Origin: Serinus canaria
Lineage: Eukaryota > Chordata > Aves > Passeriformes > Fringillidae
Direction: 5' to 3'
NCBI RefSeq assembly: GCF_022539315.1
Contig: NC_066316.1
Location: 103,596,179-103,660,178 of the forward strand
Length of the DNA stretch: 64,000 bases
Under the pieces are notes generated by a model. The model had not been told where the DNA came from and did not search any database. It was given only the letters and a program-made list of their open reading frames with translations. A program made the translations under genes and the position numbers. This document shows, piece after piece, positions 22,696-33,154 of this stretch (its first letter is position 1; each line of letters starts with the position of its first letter).

Positions 22696-24787
22696 ATATT
22701 ATCTTGAACTCCAGATAGAGACTGAATTCCCTGCTATCTTGTTGGCATTGGACAAACAATTTTTACTGTCTCAGCTTTCCTGCTAGACAAAGACTGCAAG
22801 GTGGCTGCAGTCAGTAAAAATTGGGAACAAAGGGAACCAGAGGGTGACAAGTTTTGTCTCTCTCTGCAGAGAGAACTGTTTCCAAAGGCATTATTGGTGA
22901 TGTAGATATGTAACATGATTAGTATCCATAATAGTTATGTGGTCAGCTCATTTATTTCATTCAGCTGCAGAAGGGTTCTTTAACTGAGATGAGGGGTTGC
23001 AGGTCTAAAAATTCTTGCCTAAGGATGAGGAACTTTTTTTGATTTAATTTGAACTCAGCTAGAGACAAAAGGCCACTTTAATTTACTGTAGTGGTATAAT
23101 TTTACTCTGCCAACCCGTACTTCCTGAGTCCTACTAAAGTATGAATTTTATAGTCTTGCTATAAGAACTGGCAAAAAATGATCACAGCTTCTAACTGACC
23201 TCTCTTATTCCCTGGAAGAGCAATGCCAGTGGATCCCATACAGCTCTTTAGTCATGATAGCATTTCTTTTTTGGGGTGGTGTGTTTTCATGTGCACTGTA
23301 CATAGCATAAACCTCTGTATGAAAACACATAGGTCATTTCACCTTCTCCTGCTGTGCCTTGGCATTCCAGTTTCTAGGTAGATCAGTCTGGACTGTCTGC
23401 TGAGGGCACCGATCCCAAGGGGCTCTGAGAGTTAAACTCTGCTTTCTCCAGGAATGCTGGAAAGCAATGGACCTGCAGTGACACACAGCAAGCTCTGGTT
23501 CCTCAATGTGCCACAAACTCTTCATCTTAGGGAGACAGATACTCACCATTCCTGCCCGTTCTCTCCCATCTACCCAGAGCTTTTCCTGTGCTTTTCCACT
23601 AGCTGAGTTTTTTCCCTAGCCTGTGAACTGCTCATATTTCACTGCCTCTTGCCTTCCCCACTTTGCTGAGAAGCTTTGCCTGCACGAGGACTGCAGGATG
23701 TCTGATGCCTGCATTACAAGCCAGCATGCAGGACTTTGTGGGCCATTAGAGGACACATGGCTCCCTCAGCATGTTATGCCACAGCAGGCAATGTACTTAC
23801 TTGCCTACTTGTTGACAAAAAGGAGAAAGATTGCCTTCCCCACTGAGCTTTCATGCTTTTGGTACAGATTTACACTTGAACACAAATTATCTGAGTTACA
23901 GACATGCCCTTTAGAAAATCTGCTGAGAAGAAGAGCAGGGGGGGAATATAATCTGGAAACAATCTCCAGTAATTGACAGGAACTGTCTTCTCAACAAAAA
24001 AAAAGCCACTTGAATTAAATAATAATAAAAAAAACCCAACAAAATCTGAGTTTTAATCTCAAAACCATCAGCACAAGCAATAAAAGCAAACAAGTGGTGT
24101 CTTCTGTCTCCTAATTCATGCTCTCTTTATCAATCATACAGATGTATGTGGTGCAGCAGAACTAATGCTGTAATGCTGTACTTAGAGAGTGCACATTTTG
24201 GGATCACTAGAAGAGAAGATTCAGGCTGCTTAAAGAACTATAGTTCAGCATATCATGCAGATTGATGCAGAAAATATAAAAGTTACAACATAAGTTAAAA
24301 TTCAGCCCTAAAATACATGAGGTGGACACATTGGCTAATTACAGATGTGTAATAACCACAGTGACTTAGATGTTCCCCACAGAGGCTGTTGCTGGAGTGT
24401 ACCCCAGAACAGGGATTTGTGTGATCTCAGCCTGAGTCGGTCCCAGGGCTGAGTCTCATGATATAAAGCTTCTGGAAAAAAGACTTATAAAGCATTTGAA
24501 ACCCTTGGTCAAGGAGCTACATAGCCTTTGCTGAAGTCTGTCTTGCAAGGTGAGAGATGAAACATCAGGCACTTTGCTTTCAGTGCAGCTGTGTGGAAGA
24601 CCAGAGATGTGAGACTCCACTTGAAAATGAAGCTGTTATGGCTCAGACCATAATGGGTGCTACAAATATATGTGTACTGCTCAGTTACAAGAAAAATTCA
24701 TGCTATGGATTTAACTTGGGTTAGCTGGACATTTGTGGAGCAATTCCTCTGCACAATTTGGAAGTTGGAACCAGCAGACAATTTGGA
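22696..24787. other. Non-coding stretch, nothing recognised
   Basis: AT-leaning sequence between a CR1 fragment and the structured segment upstream of RHOB. No exon, repeat end or promoter was recognised. Confidence 0.45.
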
Positions 24788-24795
24788 TGACGTCA
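24788..24795. promoter_or_regulatory. Palindromic CRE (TGACGTCA)
   Basis: A perfect eight-base CREB/ATF consensus lies about 2.2 kb upstream of the expected RHOB start, just before the 47-bp duplication and the small GC-rich island. Function is inferred only; one 8-mer of this kind can occur by chance. Confidence 0.4.
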
Positions 24796-24963
24796 CCCTG
24801 CTTTGAAGCCTTTAAAGAGTTAAGCAGTATGAATTTGGGACACTTGAGGCACACCGGTAATTGCCAGCAGCACTCTGGGCAACAACAGAGCCGTGTGCTT
24901 TGAAATGAATAAGCTGCTTATTTACCTGCCTTCCGCGGCACAGCACAGACGAGTCGACCAAAG

Positions 24964-25052
24964 TAACTGCTCGTTTGCATTATTCCTTTTTCTAATTAAC
25001 AAAACACACGTGACTGCTCGTTTGTATTATCCCTTTTTCTATTTAACAAAAC
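24964..25052. repeat. 47-bp spaced direct duplication
   Basis: Copies start at 24964 and 25011 (TAACTGCTCG and TGACTGCTCG). They share CGTTTG.ATTAT.CCTTTTTCT and end with TTAACAAAAC, with only a few substitutions over 42 bases. No link to a known transposon was seen. Confidence 0.9.
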
Positions 25053-25159
25053 GTTTTGCTCCTGAAAAGACAAAACCAAACACCCAGGCATGATTCAAAA
25101 GTCAAATACAAGCGTTATCAGAAGTACACTTAAGCAGCACCTCTCACGACGGATGAAGC

Positions 25160-25480
25160 AGTCGCAGAGGAGGATTTTTGCAGCGGTGGGTTGTTCCAGC
25201 TGCGGATTGTTCCAGCTGCGGGCAGTTCCAGCGGCGGGCAGTTCCAGCGGCGGGCTGTTCCAGCTGTGGCTGTTCCAGCTGCGGAGCCGCACGGAGCAGG
25301 CGCAGGGCGGTGCAAGGCGCAGCGCAGCCGCGAGAGGGCGCTGGGGCCCCGCGGTCAGCGCGGCGCGGCCGAGGGCGGTGCGGGCAGCGGCGGCTTGGTG
25401 GGGTTTCCATGGAACGGGGGAATGCTCAGCAAATTCCCTCCGTCTGCCCCCCCGAGCGGCATTAACCTGCTTGGGACTGG
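25160..25480. promoter_or_regulatory. Small CpG island upstream of RHOB
   Basis: Frequent CG dinucleotides and high GC contrast sharply with AT-rich flanks on both sides. It is separate from the RHOB island, with about 550 bp of AT-rich DNA (25.5-26.03 kb) between them. It could be an upstream promoter or enhancer; no transcript can be assigned. Confidence 0.55.
25193..25287. repeat. GC-rich minisatellite, six units of 16 bp
   Basis: Units start with GTTCCAGC at 25193, 25209, 25225, 25241, 25257 and 25272 (one unit is 15 bp). The body is TGCGG or GGCGG. The array lies within a GC-rich, CpG-rich patch (about 25160-25480) some 1.7 kb upstream of the RHOB start. The overlapping open frames here are products of the repeat, not genes. 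Confidence 0.95.
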
Positions 25481-26221
25481 GGAGAAAATAGCTACAAGCT
25501 GCCACTGCACCATCGCCAGGAGGACACGGCAGCACGGGGATGATTTCCACACAGTTTTATGAAGAATTGAAGCCTGTGAGCAGTGACAACGGATTTAAAG
25601 GGACGATGCACGCCTGAAATTTGGCCCGCTCGAAGGCCACATCCATGTCTATGTCTATACTTTATTGCTGGATTCTTTAAAAAGTCAGTTTGACTTTATT
25701 ATGTTCACATAAAATGTGCTGTACAAACTCCTGTAAGATCAAATTAGTCCGTCAGCATCCAGGGACATGCTCTTTTGACTGGGAGTAATGGATATTACAA
25801 AAATATAACAGAAAGTGAATTTTATTTCAATGCCCAGGATTAAACGAACCTTTTGCCCTATTGACACACACCCCTCTGTAACAGTCTAATGCAAGTAACT
25901 TGTCAGGCAATTTGATGCACTCAGTGATGCATTCACTCTCCAAGTGGGTATTTTAAAATACAATTTTTAATAACAACAGTATTGTACAAACCACCCATTT
26001 TTGTTCTATTCACTAATGCCAGTGCTGGCTAGGAAAACGGGACACTTTGAATCCAGCCCCGAGAGGCAGTAGCCGCAGGACAGGGTCTGTGTGGGAAAGC
26101 TCGCAGGGAAGAAGTTTGGGACACCACCCGGCTGAGCAGCGATAGCTGCACCAGGGACCGAGCGCGTCGCTGCCGGGGGTGTCCGTGAGTCCCCCGGCAC
26201 TGCGGCCGCCCCAGCGCCCCC

Positions 26222-26260
26222 AGCCCGGCCCGGCCCGGCCCAGCCCAGCCCAGCCCTGCC
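26222..26260. repeat. Pentanucleotide CCCGG/CCCAG repeat
   Basis: About seven to eight consecutive five-base units, changing from the CGGCC to the CAGCC type, about 0.75 kb upstream of the RHOB start. Confidence 0.85.
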
Positions 26261-26878
26261 AGCTCCTCCCGTGGAGGGACTCGCACCCTGCCCTCCCAGC
26301 AACCCCGCACTACAGGGCTTTGCGCCCCTTTATGTACCACGTTCATTTTTTCATGGCTGTGACTTCCGATATCCCTGTAAAATTGAGACCCAAAGGCCAG
26401 CTCATTTCAAGCCTGCACTGAAGCCTGCTTCTCCCGGTTTACAATTCCCCCGTTCCCTTTTGGCCAAGAGCTGGCGAGAGTCGAACATGATGATTTTTTT
26501 TTAAGGAAGGGAGTCGAGCGCTTTTCCAGTAGAACGCAGCGGACGCTTTCATTTCATTTTATTCAAGCGCCCGCAATACTCTCTGTTCACTTTGCCGGGG
26601 CTTTAAAGCAGCACCTGGGACGCAGCGGCGCCCCCTGTTCCCCTCGGGTGCCCGCCCAGCCTCTTCACACCGGCCATCCCGAGCAGTGAGACTGCGGCGG
26701 GGACCGGCCCTGCCCTGCCGCCGAGTCGGGATCGCCCGGGGCCGGGAGTGCTCAGACCGGGAGCAGGAGCTCCCGGCCGCCTCCGGCACGGCTCCGCCAG
26801 CCGCGACCCCCGGCCCTCTGCCCCGGCCCGGCCGCTGCCCCGCCCGCCTCGGCCCCGCCTCCAGCCCGCGGCCGCCCG

Positions 26879-26968
26879 CCAATCGCAGCGCTCTCCGCCG
26901 GGGATGACCTCACTCCTTGCCTTCCCATTGGTCAGCTATATTAAGAAAGTCGCGAGCGCCTTTAAATA
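26879..26968 (+). promoter_or_regulatory. RHOB: RHOB core promoter
   Basis: In order: CCAAT at 26879-26883, a CRE/AP-1-like TGACCTCA at 26905-26912, an inverted CCAAT box (ATTGG) at 26927-26931, TATATTAA at 26937-26944 and a second TATA-like TTTAAATA at 26961-26968. GC boxes lie just upstream. In mammals RHOB is an immediate-early, stress-induced gene, and an inverted CCAAT box bound by NF-Y is a known control element of its promoter. The spacing here predicts transcription start near 26970-27000. The sites are seen; occupancy is inferred. Confidence 0.75.
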
Positions 26969-26994
26969 GCGGCGCCGGGCCGCAGCTTGCGGCA

Positions 26995-27294
26995 GTGGTT
27001 GAGCCGAGCCGGTTGTCTTCGTTTGTTTCCGTGAGGGCGAGAACCGGCGGCACCGCTTCCACCGCAGGGCTCCGGGGCCGGCGGCGCTACCCTGCGGCTG
27101 TAGCGCTCCCGCGAGGCAGGGACGGCGGCGCGGTGCCGGTGAGCAAAGAGAGCAGGACGCGCCCGCCTGCCTGCGCGGGCCGGCTCGCCACGGTGCCCTG
27201 TGAGAAGCGAGAGGGAGCGGGAGGCGGCGGCCGCGGGGAGGAGGGCGCTGCCATCGTCCTGCTGCACGGCAAGGCCAGCTTGGCGAGCCTGGCC
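26995..27294 (+). other. RHOB: RHOB 5'UTR (inferred start)
   Basis: About 300 GC-rich bases between the TATA-like boxes and the start codon. It contains no upstream ATG in any frame. It has no stop codon in frame with RHOB, so the frame is open from before the promoter. The exact cap site is an estimate. Confidence 0.6.
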
Positions 27295-27885
27295 ATGGCT
27301 GCCATCCGCAAAAAACTAGTGGTGGTGGGGGACGGTGCCTGTGGCAAGACTTGCCTCCTCATCGTTTTCAGCAAGGACGAGTTCCCCGAGGTCTACGTGC
27401 CCACCGTCTTCGAGAACTACGTGGCGGACATCGAGGTGGACGGCAAGCAGGTGGAGCTGGCCCTGTGGGACACGGCCGGCCAGGAGGACTATGACCGCCT
27501 GCGTCCCCTTTCCTACCCGGACACCGATGTCATCCTCATGTGCTTCTCTGTGGACAGTCCGGACTCGCTGGAGAACATCCCGGAGAAGTGGGTGCCCGAA
27601 GTCAAGCACTTCTGCCCCAACGTCCCCATCATCCTGGTGGCCAACAAGAAGGACCTGCGGAACGACGAGCACGTTCGGAACGAGCTGGCCCGCATGAAGC
27701 AGGAGCCGGTGCGCACCGAGGACGGCCGGGCCATGGCCATTCGCATCCAGGCCTACGACTACCTGGAATGCTCGGCCAAGACCAAGGAGGGTGTCCGGGA
27801 GGTCTTCGAGACTGCCACCCGGGCAGCCCTGCAGAAGCGCTACGGCACCCAGAACGGCTGCATCAACTGCTGCAAAGTGCTATAG
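27295..27885 (+). CDS. RHOB: Rho-related GTPase RhoB
   Basis: Complete 196-residue small GTPase in one exon. The G1 P-loop GDGACGKT is at residues 12-19, the effector/switch I stretch YVPTVFENY at 34-42 (T37), switch [14 protein letters not shown] at 59-70 with catalytic Q63, the guanine-specificity NKKD at 117-120 and ECSAK at 158-162. A Rho insert region follows NKKD. The C-terminus CINCCKVL gives C189 and C192 (palmitoylated in known RhoB) and prenylated C193 in the CAAX box CKVL, which separates RhoB from RhoA and RhoC. The ATG at 27295 sits in a strong GCCATGG context and matches the invariant family start MAAIRKK; the upstream in-frame extension is leader. RhoB acts on endosomes and plasma membrane in actin control, receptor trafficking and stress responses. 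Compared with human RHOB as remembered, only about five conservative changes occur (residues 123, 129, 142, 149, 185). Confidence 0.99.
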   Translation: MAAIRKKLVVVGDGACGKTCLLIVFSKDEFPEVYVPTVFENYVADIEVDGKQVELALWDTAGQEDYDRLRPLSYPDTDVILMCFSVDSPDSLENIPEKWVPEVKHFCPNVPIILVANKKDLRNDEHVRNELARMKQEPVRTEDGRAMAIRIQAYDYLECSAKTKEGVREVFETATRAALQKRYGTQNGCINCCKVL

Positions 27886-28120
27886 GGCGTGTCTGGAGCG
27901 CGGCGCTGGGCACAGCGCCTGGGTCACCTGTTGGCAGGTGGAGAGGAGCGGGGTTATACACGCACACGGCATCTGCCTGTCCCCTCCGCTAGGGACTGGC
28001 TGTGGATGGGGTGGGGGCTGAGGGAGGGAGCACGCTCCTTGAGCCTTGGCTATAAAGGGTTGTGCTTGCTCAGCCGTGGGGACGGAGGGAGGGGGGGAAT
28101 TGCATGCCCTGAGTCTTGGG

Positions 28121-28126
28121 AATAAA
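28121..28126 (+). terminator. RHOB: Proximal poly(A) signal of RHOB
   Basis: AATAAA 236 bases after the stop codon, followed by G-rich sequence. Its use would give a short mRNA lacking the AU-rich elements and the miR-19 seed match. Confidence 0.45.
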
Positions 28127-28862
28127 GTGGGGAGAAGCCTTCTCCTACCACTGGCCCATGCGAGTTAGTCGTGGACTCAACAACAAAAAGCTGCTGAGCC
28201 TGGACTGAGCAATCGTTGCACCCGGTTCTGCCCCTTTGCCAACACCTGCTGCTCCCGGGCAGCCTCCTCTCTTTTGCAAGAGGAGGGCGGTGGAGCGGAG
28301 ATGCTCGAAGGGACTTCTGCCTCCTGCCTGCATGTGCCTCCACCCAGGCGAGCTGGGAAAGGGGCTGCCTCTCCCAGGCTGCCTGCGGCATCCTTGCTTC
28401 TCCCTCACATGTTTCAGCCTGAGCCTGACCTGCTGTGGAAATTAGTGCCCTGAAGACCGAGACTGGGAGGGGAGGGAAGGGTCATCCCAAGCGAAGCCTG
28501 TATATATGTTACCTTTTTTGTCTTGTGCAAACTGGGGTAGTGCAGGGGGTGCTTATTTAAAGTGAGGTGGGGAGGGGGTGTCCCGGTGGGACTTGTGTTG
28601 TGCAAAGGAACTTGCCCTGAGTGACTGATGCCTGCTGATAACGGGAGCCATGACCTGACTCCAGCTGCAGAAGCCACCAGGCCAGAAAGTAAAGCTGAGC
28701 TGTCCTGCTTGCTGGATATCCACCTCCTGACAGATGAGGCAGGGTGAGCAAGGGGATGATCGCCATATTATGATTTTGGTGCCTGCTCCTTACTTTTAAT
28801 GTTGTCTCCTGCAAGTGTGTTGATTTGGGTTTATTTAAAAGTTTATTTTCAAAAGATGTTAC

Positions 28863-28870
28863 TTTGCACA
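28863..28870 (+). promoter_or_regulatory. RHOB: miR-19 seed match in RHOB 3'UTR
   Basis: TTTGCACA is a full 8-mer match to the miR-19 seed (complement of GUGCAAA plus A). It lies 8 bases after an AU-rich segment. miR-19 and HuR are published regulators of mammalian RHOB mRNA. The site is seen; activity in this species is inferred. Confidence 0.65.
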
Positions 28871-29005
28871 ACTCGGTGGATTTTTTATGTTTAAATTAAA
28901 CACTCAATGCACTCATCATCTGCATACAACACTGTAGCATTGGAAACATTCTTACTCAGTAACCTCATCTGGGTCTTGTTTAAAACTGATTTCAACACAA
29001 GACAA

Positions 29006-29011
29006 AATAAA
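29006..29011 (+). terminator. RHOB: Middle poly(A) signal of RHOB
   Basis: AATAAA about 1.12 kb after the stop codon, in a TG-rich and T-rich downstream context. Confidence 0.5.
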
Positions 29012-29257
29012 ACCACTGTATATTTTTGCCTTGGAAAAAAAAATGGGTGAAAGCACTGTTACTTATGCAGTGAGTACATCAGACTTTAGTAGTAAAGGGC
29101 AGTTTAAAGAATCAAGGTTTATTTAAAACTTATTTTCACAAGGTGGTCAACCTAGGTGAAAATAATTTTCTGTTTCTCTGGTTCAGAGAACAAATGTATC
29201 CATATATGTTTGTTTACTTTACTCCCTCTTCCCTCAACAGTGGTACTGAGACTTTTT

Positions 29258-29263
29258 AATAAA
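29258..29263 (+). terminator. RHOB: Distal poly(A) signal of RHOB
   Basis: AATAAA followed by CTGACATGGC and a GT-rich stretch (GATGTATATGATGTTT) within 40 bases. The resulting mRNA of about 2.3 kb agrees with the size known for vertebrate RHOB. Confidence 0.7.
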
Positions 29264-29285
29264 CTGACATGGCAAAAACTGAGAT

Positions 29286-32200
29286 GTATATGATGTTTAC
29301 ATAAAACTATAGTGTATGCAGTTTTTTATGTAAAGTATTAAAAGATTCTATGCTGACACTTGTGAGAGCAGTGTTGTGATTCATGGAGACAGTCCTCTGT
29401 TTGCAGCAGTACATCTGGATAGAGTTGAACCAGACCAGAGTTTGCTCCTTGCCTACACATGCTTTTATTTGGCTTTTTTCCACTGGGTGAAATACCTGTC
29501 TGGCAGCTTTCAGAGGATGGTGGTTTTAGTTCCCTTTGGGGGAGCTGCTTCCTTAGTTTTTTTTTTCTGTGTGGCATATGGAAATGTACTTAAAAGTCAA
29601 GGTGATGACTAATCCTCATTGCCTTGAGCATGGGCAGCCTCTGTGGCTAGTGCTTGGGCTCCCAGTGAGCTGGTGTTGCAGCAGAACAGGCACAAAACTG
29701 AAAAGCAACACTGGCTGTAAGGATTATTTTTCAAGGAAGTATTTAGATAAAAGCAGTTTTTATTAGTGGCCTCCCCTTTGCTTGAAGTGCATGGCCCTGC
29801 TTGCTGCAGCAGGGCATGGGGGCAAACACTGCTCTCTGTTGAAGCAGGAGTTTCCAGGGCTGCCTGGATGGATTTCCCAATTGCTGGCCTCATTAATTCC
29901 TGTAGCAACCTGAGAACTCTGGGCCTCTCCGTGTCAGGGATCCCCAGCAGGGCACTGAGCCTGTCCCTTCCCTTCTCTTGCCTGGGCAGGTGCCCAAGGC
30001 CCTGTGCTGCTGCCTGTGGCTTTGCCTCCTGGCAGGAAGAGCTGGCCTCATGCAAAATGTGATTGTTGCTGAACAATAGTAAGACCTATGCCCAAAGTGC
30101 TGGTGTCTCCTATTTTTTTTTCCCCTGGAAAAACGTCCTTGGATACCTTTGAGGGAAATCTCAGGACAGGTTTCTATTTCCATAAATCTTCTCCACTACT
30201 TTTGCAGAGATGTGAGAAGGGAGTTGATCTTTTTCTGGTTTTGACCTATGAATATCTGCTAGGGTACATATAGTTCAGAAATGTTAACAAATGTTAACAA
30301 ATACCAAAGCGAGGGAAACACATGGAATGGCTTTTGCTCATTTACTCACAGAGGGCTGAAAGTGATGGGCCTTTTCAGGTAGACTGACATAGAAATAACA
30401 GGTTCCTTGCTCAACACCTGGGAAGTCAATCAGCCATAATGTGAAAATACTGCAGTACATGCTCAGTCCATGCTGTGAGTTTATTACACTGTTTCCTATG
30501 ATCCTTAACAAAAGACAGACTCATTTTCACATAGACAATGTAATCAGGATTTCTTGAAAGGTACTGAAGTCCTAGGTTGTGGATATCCTTCTCAATTCTC
30601 CTAAAATTCAAATTTAAATTTCAGTCCTCTGGATAGTCAATGTGGGAGTTTCTTATCTTCAATTTGAGAACACTAAAATTAAACATCCTTTGAAAGACAT
30701 CTCAGTTTAGGAAGCTTAAAGGGCCATGGCCAAAGGGGCCCTCATTCTTGCAGGAGCACTCAAACCCCAGCTCTGACACTCTGAGTGTCAAAGTAACACT
30801 CTTACATGTGATGTCAACCATTGATGTTAAACCTGCACTGGAAACCTTCTCATTAAAATGATTGCAATAGCTGAAAACCTTATCAATTCAGTTAGACTGC
30901 AGCAATAACTAATCTTCTCAAAACCCCAAAGGAGAAAGCATTAATATTTGTATTTTAAACACTGGGAAATGGGTTAGCATTGCATCCCTGTATAATTAAC
31001 TATACCAATATTTTCCACTGAGGTGCTTACAAGGTAATTACATTCATTATTTCCAATTGGATCTTTGCCCAAGTCAGGGATAGAGCCTCTGGCCCAAGGG
31101 AGAAAAGCTGCAAGAAAGCACTTTTTGGTTTTAAGCGAGCATGACCTTTCTCTGCTACTTGTGACACTGAGTAAGGCGTGAGGGTGAGATCACTGTGGTA
31201 GTCCACCCACTGGGGTCAGATAGTGGGATCAGAGCTCTAACATAAATGACTCCTTTATTTGTGTCACATTGCTGGGCTTGCTTTGGTGGAGGGGAAACAT
31301 AAGGTGTGGCACATCCCACCCTTCATGACTCAGACACCCGGACAGGGCCAGGCTGACGCCCCACACTGTGGGGATGTCACACTGACCAGCTCTATCTGAC
31401 ACCCAAACAGGGCCAGGCTGACACCCCACAGTGTGAGAGTGTCACACTGACCAGCTCCATTTGACATCCCACAGTGTGGGGATGTCACAGTGACCAACTC
31501 CACCCCACAGTTGCATCTGCCCAAGTGAACCCAGAGGATCTTGCACCACTGGGGCCAGGCAGGCACCTGAGCTCAGGGCAGGTACCTGACAACCTACACC
31601 CTGCATTCCGACAGAGGATTGGTTTCATCTGGACCTCCCCTTGCTTATCTTCATCTGGTCCCCTAATTCATATTCATCTGATCCCCCTGTGCCTACTGTA
31701 ACCTTTTGGCAGGAGAAGCAGTGATGCTGAGCAAGTCAGAGCATCAAAGGAAGGTCAAGCATTGACTCACCTCACAGTCCCCGTGCACACTGCTGGGCAC
31801 AGAGGCTTTTGCCAGCTGTGTCCACACACTGCACAGATGAATAAGTTGAAGAAGGTTGTACCTTCCCTGATTCTGTTCAAAATGAGTTCAGATTCTGCTA
31901 AAGTTATTTCTTCTCATGTGAGCCAGAGCCCTGTGATGGTGCTGTCTCATCCTTAGCAGCAAACTGGAAATGCAGAGGCACCTTGCTGTAAGGCCCACTC
32001 ATAAGCTCCATCATTCTCCATTCAAGAGAGGAGAGCCCTTGTGCCCTCCTGCAGTGTTCCCAGGCTGAACCCTCTGGCAGTGTGAAGGTGTCTTATCAGG
32101 ACAGACTGAAGATGAAGCCACCCAGGGAAGGTCAGAACCACTTTTTGCTCTTCACTTTGTAAGTAGCCCTTGCATGATCAAATAGAAGGTCTCTGTGTGG

Positions 32201-33082
32201 AAAGCACACTCCATAGCGTATGTCAAACATAGAATAAACCATCTTTGGTGGGAGAAAGAAGTAATTAAATCTCCCTGGTACTTTTGGCAGAATATTTGTT
32301 GGAGCACTTGTTATGCATTGGAATTAGGCTTTTTATGCCTGCTAGTTTTTTTAACCCTCACATAACTCCACACACTCCAGAGGGGGTTGCACAAGTGCCA
32401 TTGCAGACTTTAAAGCCGTGTCCTCTTAATGACTTTCTGGGTTTGCAACAATAAATCAGTTTAGCCCCATTTACCTTACATTATGTGGATGGGTTACAAA
32501 TCTTTTTTAGCAACTCTGTATGATGCCTTTTAGCTTTCATATTTTCCAGATTCTGTACTGCATTTGTGTATAACTCTGAACTTCATATAAAGTGTTAGCA
32601 AGTTCTCCTCACAGTTCAGTCAGACAAACCAATCCTTTTCCAGCCCAAGAACCAAGGACACCATTGCAGCTTCAGGCCCAAGAAGTATCAACAACAGGGA
32701 ACTGAGGAGAGCAATCTGAAGGATGGGACTGCATAACCTGAAGTTGTAATTGCACAATTGACCCCAATATGTAAATGGACCGGGATTTATAAAGTGTGAA
32801 AATGTGTGACCTGTCATCCACCTTGGGCCCATCTTTGGTGCAGCCCCAGCCAGGCTCTTGTACTGCCCAGGGTGTATCCTTTGAAGGATTTTTAATAAAT
32901 ACCTACTTTATTCCCTTAACACTGTCTAGCCTCTGTTCTAGGTAGCCTCTCAAGGCATCAGGTAAAGAATTGACACAAACTCCTGCAGTCAAAGAAATTT
33001 TTAAAAATTACTCTAAGGGACTCCACAAGTGTTTTACTCAAATCAGTGTCACTAACAGTAATTCAGTCACAGATTTTATTCC
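29286..33082. other. Non-coding stretch downstream of RHOB
   Basis: No gene was recognised. It contains a tandem ATGTTAACAA pair at 30281-30300 and the 65-bp minisatellite at 31333-31502. The rest appears unique. Confidence 0.5.
31333..31502. repeat. 65-bp tandem repeat, three units
   Basis: Units start GACAYCC at 31333, 31398 and 31463 with exact 65-base spacing. Units one and two share ACAGGGCCAGGCTGAC; all three share CCCACA.TGTG and GTCACA.TGACCA. The third lacks about 20 bases. On the minus strand an AATAAA signal (about 31254-31260) follows the array, so it may be the enhancer part of an old LTR, but LTR ends were not found. Confidence 0.9.
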
Positions 33083-33154
33083 TTGGCTGCAGAACTAGAT
33101 GATGTTTAGGGTCCTTTCCAACACAAAGCACCCTATGTTTCCATGATTCTATGT
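33083..33154 (+). mobile_element. CR1 3'-end fragment
   Basis: ACTAGATGATGTTTAGGGTC, then CCTTTCCAACACAAAGCACC, ending CCATGATTCTATG. This is only the terminal 70 bases of a plus-strand CR1. Confidence 0.85.

Larger units (their letters stand above)
26040..27900. promoter_or_regulatory. RHOB CpG island
   Basis: GC-rich, CpG-dense sequence spans the promoter, 5'UTR and the whole coding sequence of RHOB, with GC boxes (for example CCCCGCCTCC at 26853-26862). A C/G pentamer run of CCCGG and CCCAG units sits at 26222-26260. Confidence 0.85.
27886..29285 (+). other. RHOB: RHOB 3'UTR
   Basis: A trailer of about 1.4 kb, similar to the length known for mammalian RHOB. It begins GC-rich and becomes AU-rich with ATTTA-containing segments at 28552-28560, 28828-28855 and 29116-29142. 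Canonical AATAAA signals occur at 28121-28126, 29006-29011 and 29258-29263. The last is followed by a GT-rich stretch and fits the main mRNA end. RHOB mRNA is known to be unstable and controlled by HuR and miR-19 through its 3'UTR. Confidence 0.8.

Noticed and set aside
25095..25562. Several open frames of 60-151 codons over the GC minisatellite
   Set aside because: Their repeated Cys-Ser-Gly or Pro-Ala-Ala peptides come directly from the 16-bp repeat, on both strands at once.
26917..27294. N-terminal extension of RHOB from an ATG at 26917
   Set aside because: The ATG lies upstream of the TATA-like boxes, so it is not in the expected mRNA. The extension has no known domain, and the family start MAAIRKK with a strong Kozak context is at 27295.
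27316..27697. Long open frames in other frames and on the minus strand over RHOB
   Set aside because: They are shadows caused by GC-rich third positions in the real RHOB frame and show no known domain.
31333..31502. CRISPR-like array
   Set aside because: The units are contiguous 65-bp copies without unique spacers, and the DNA is vertebrate.
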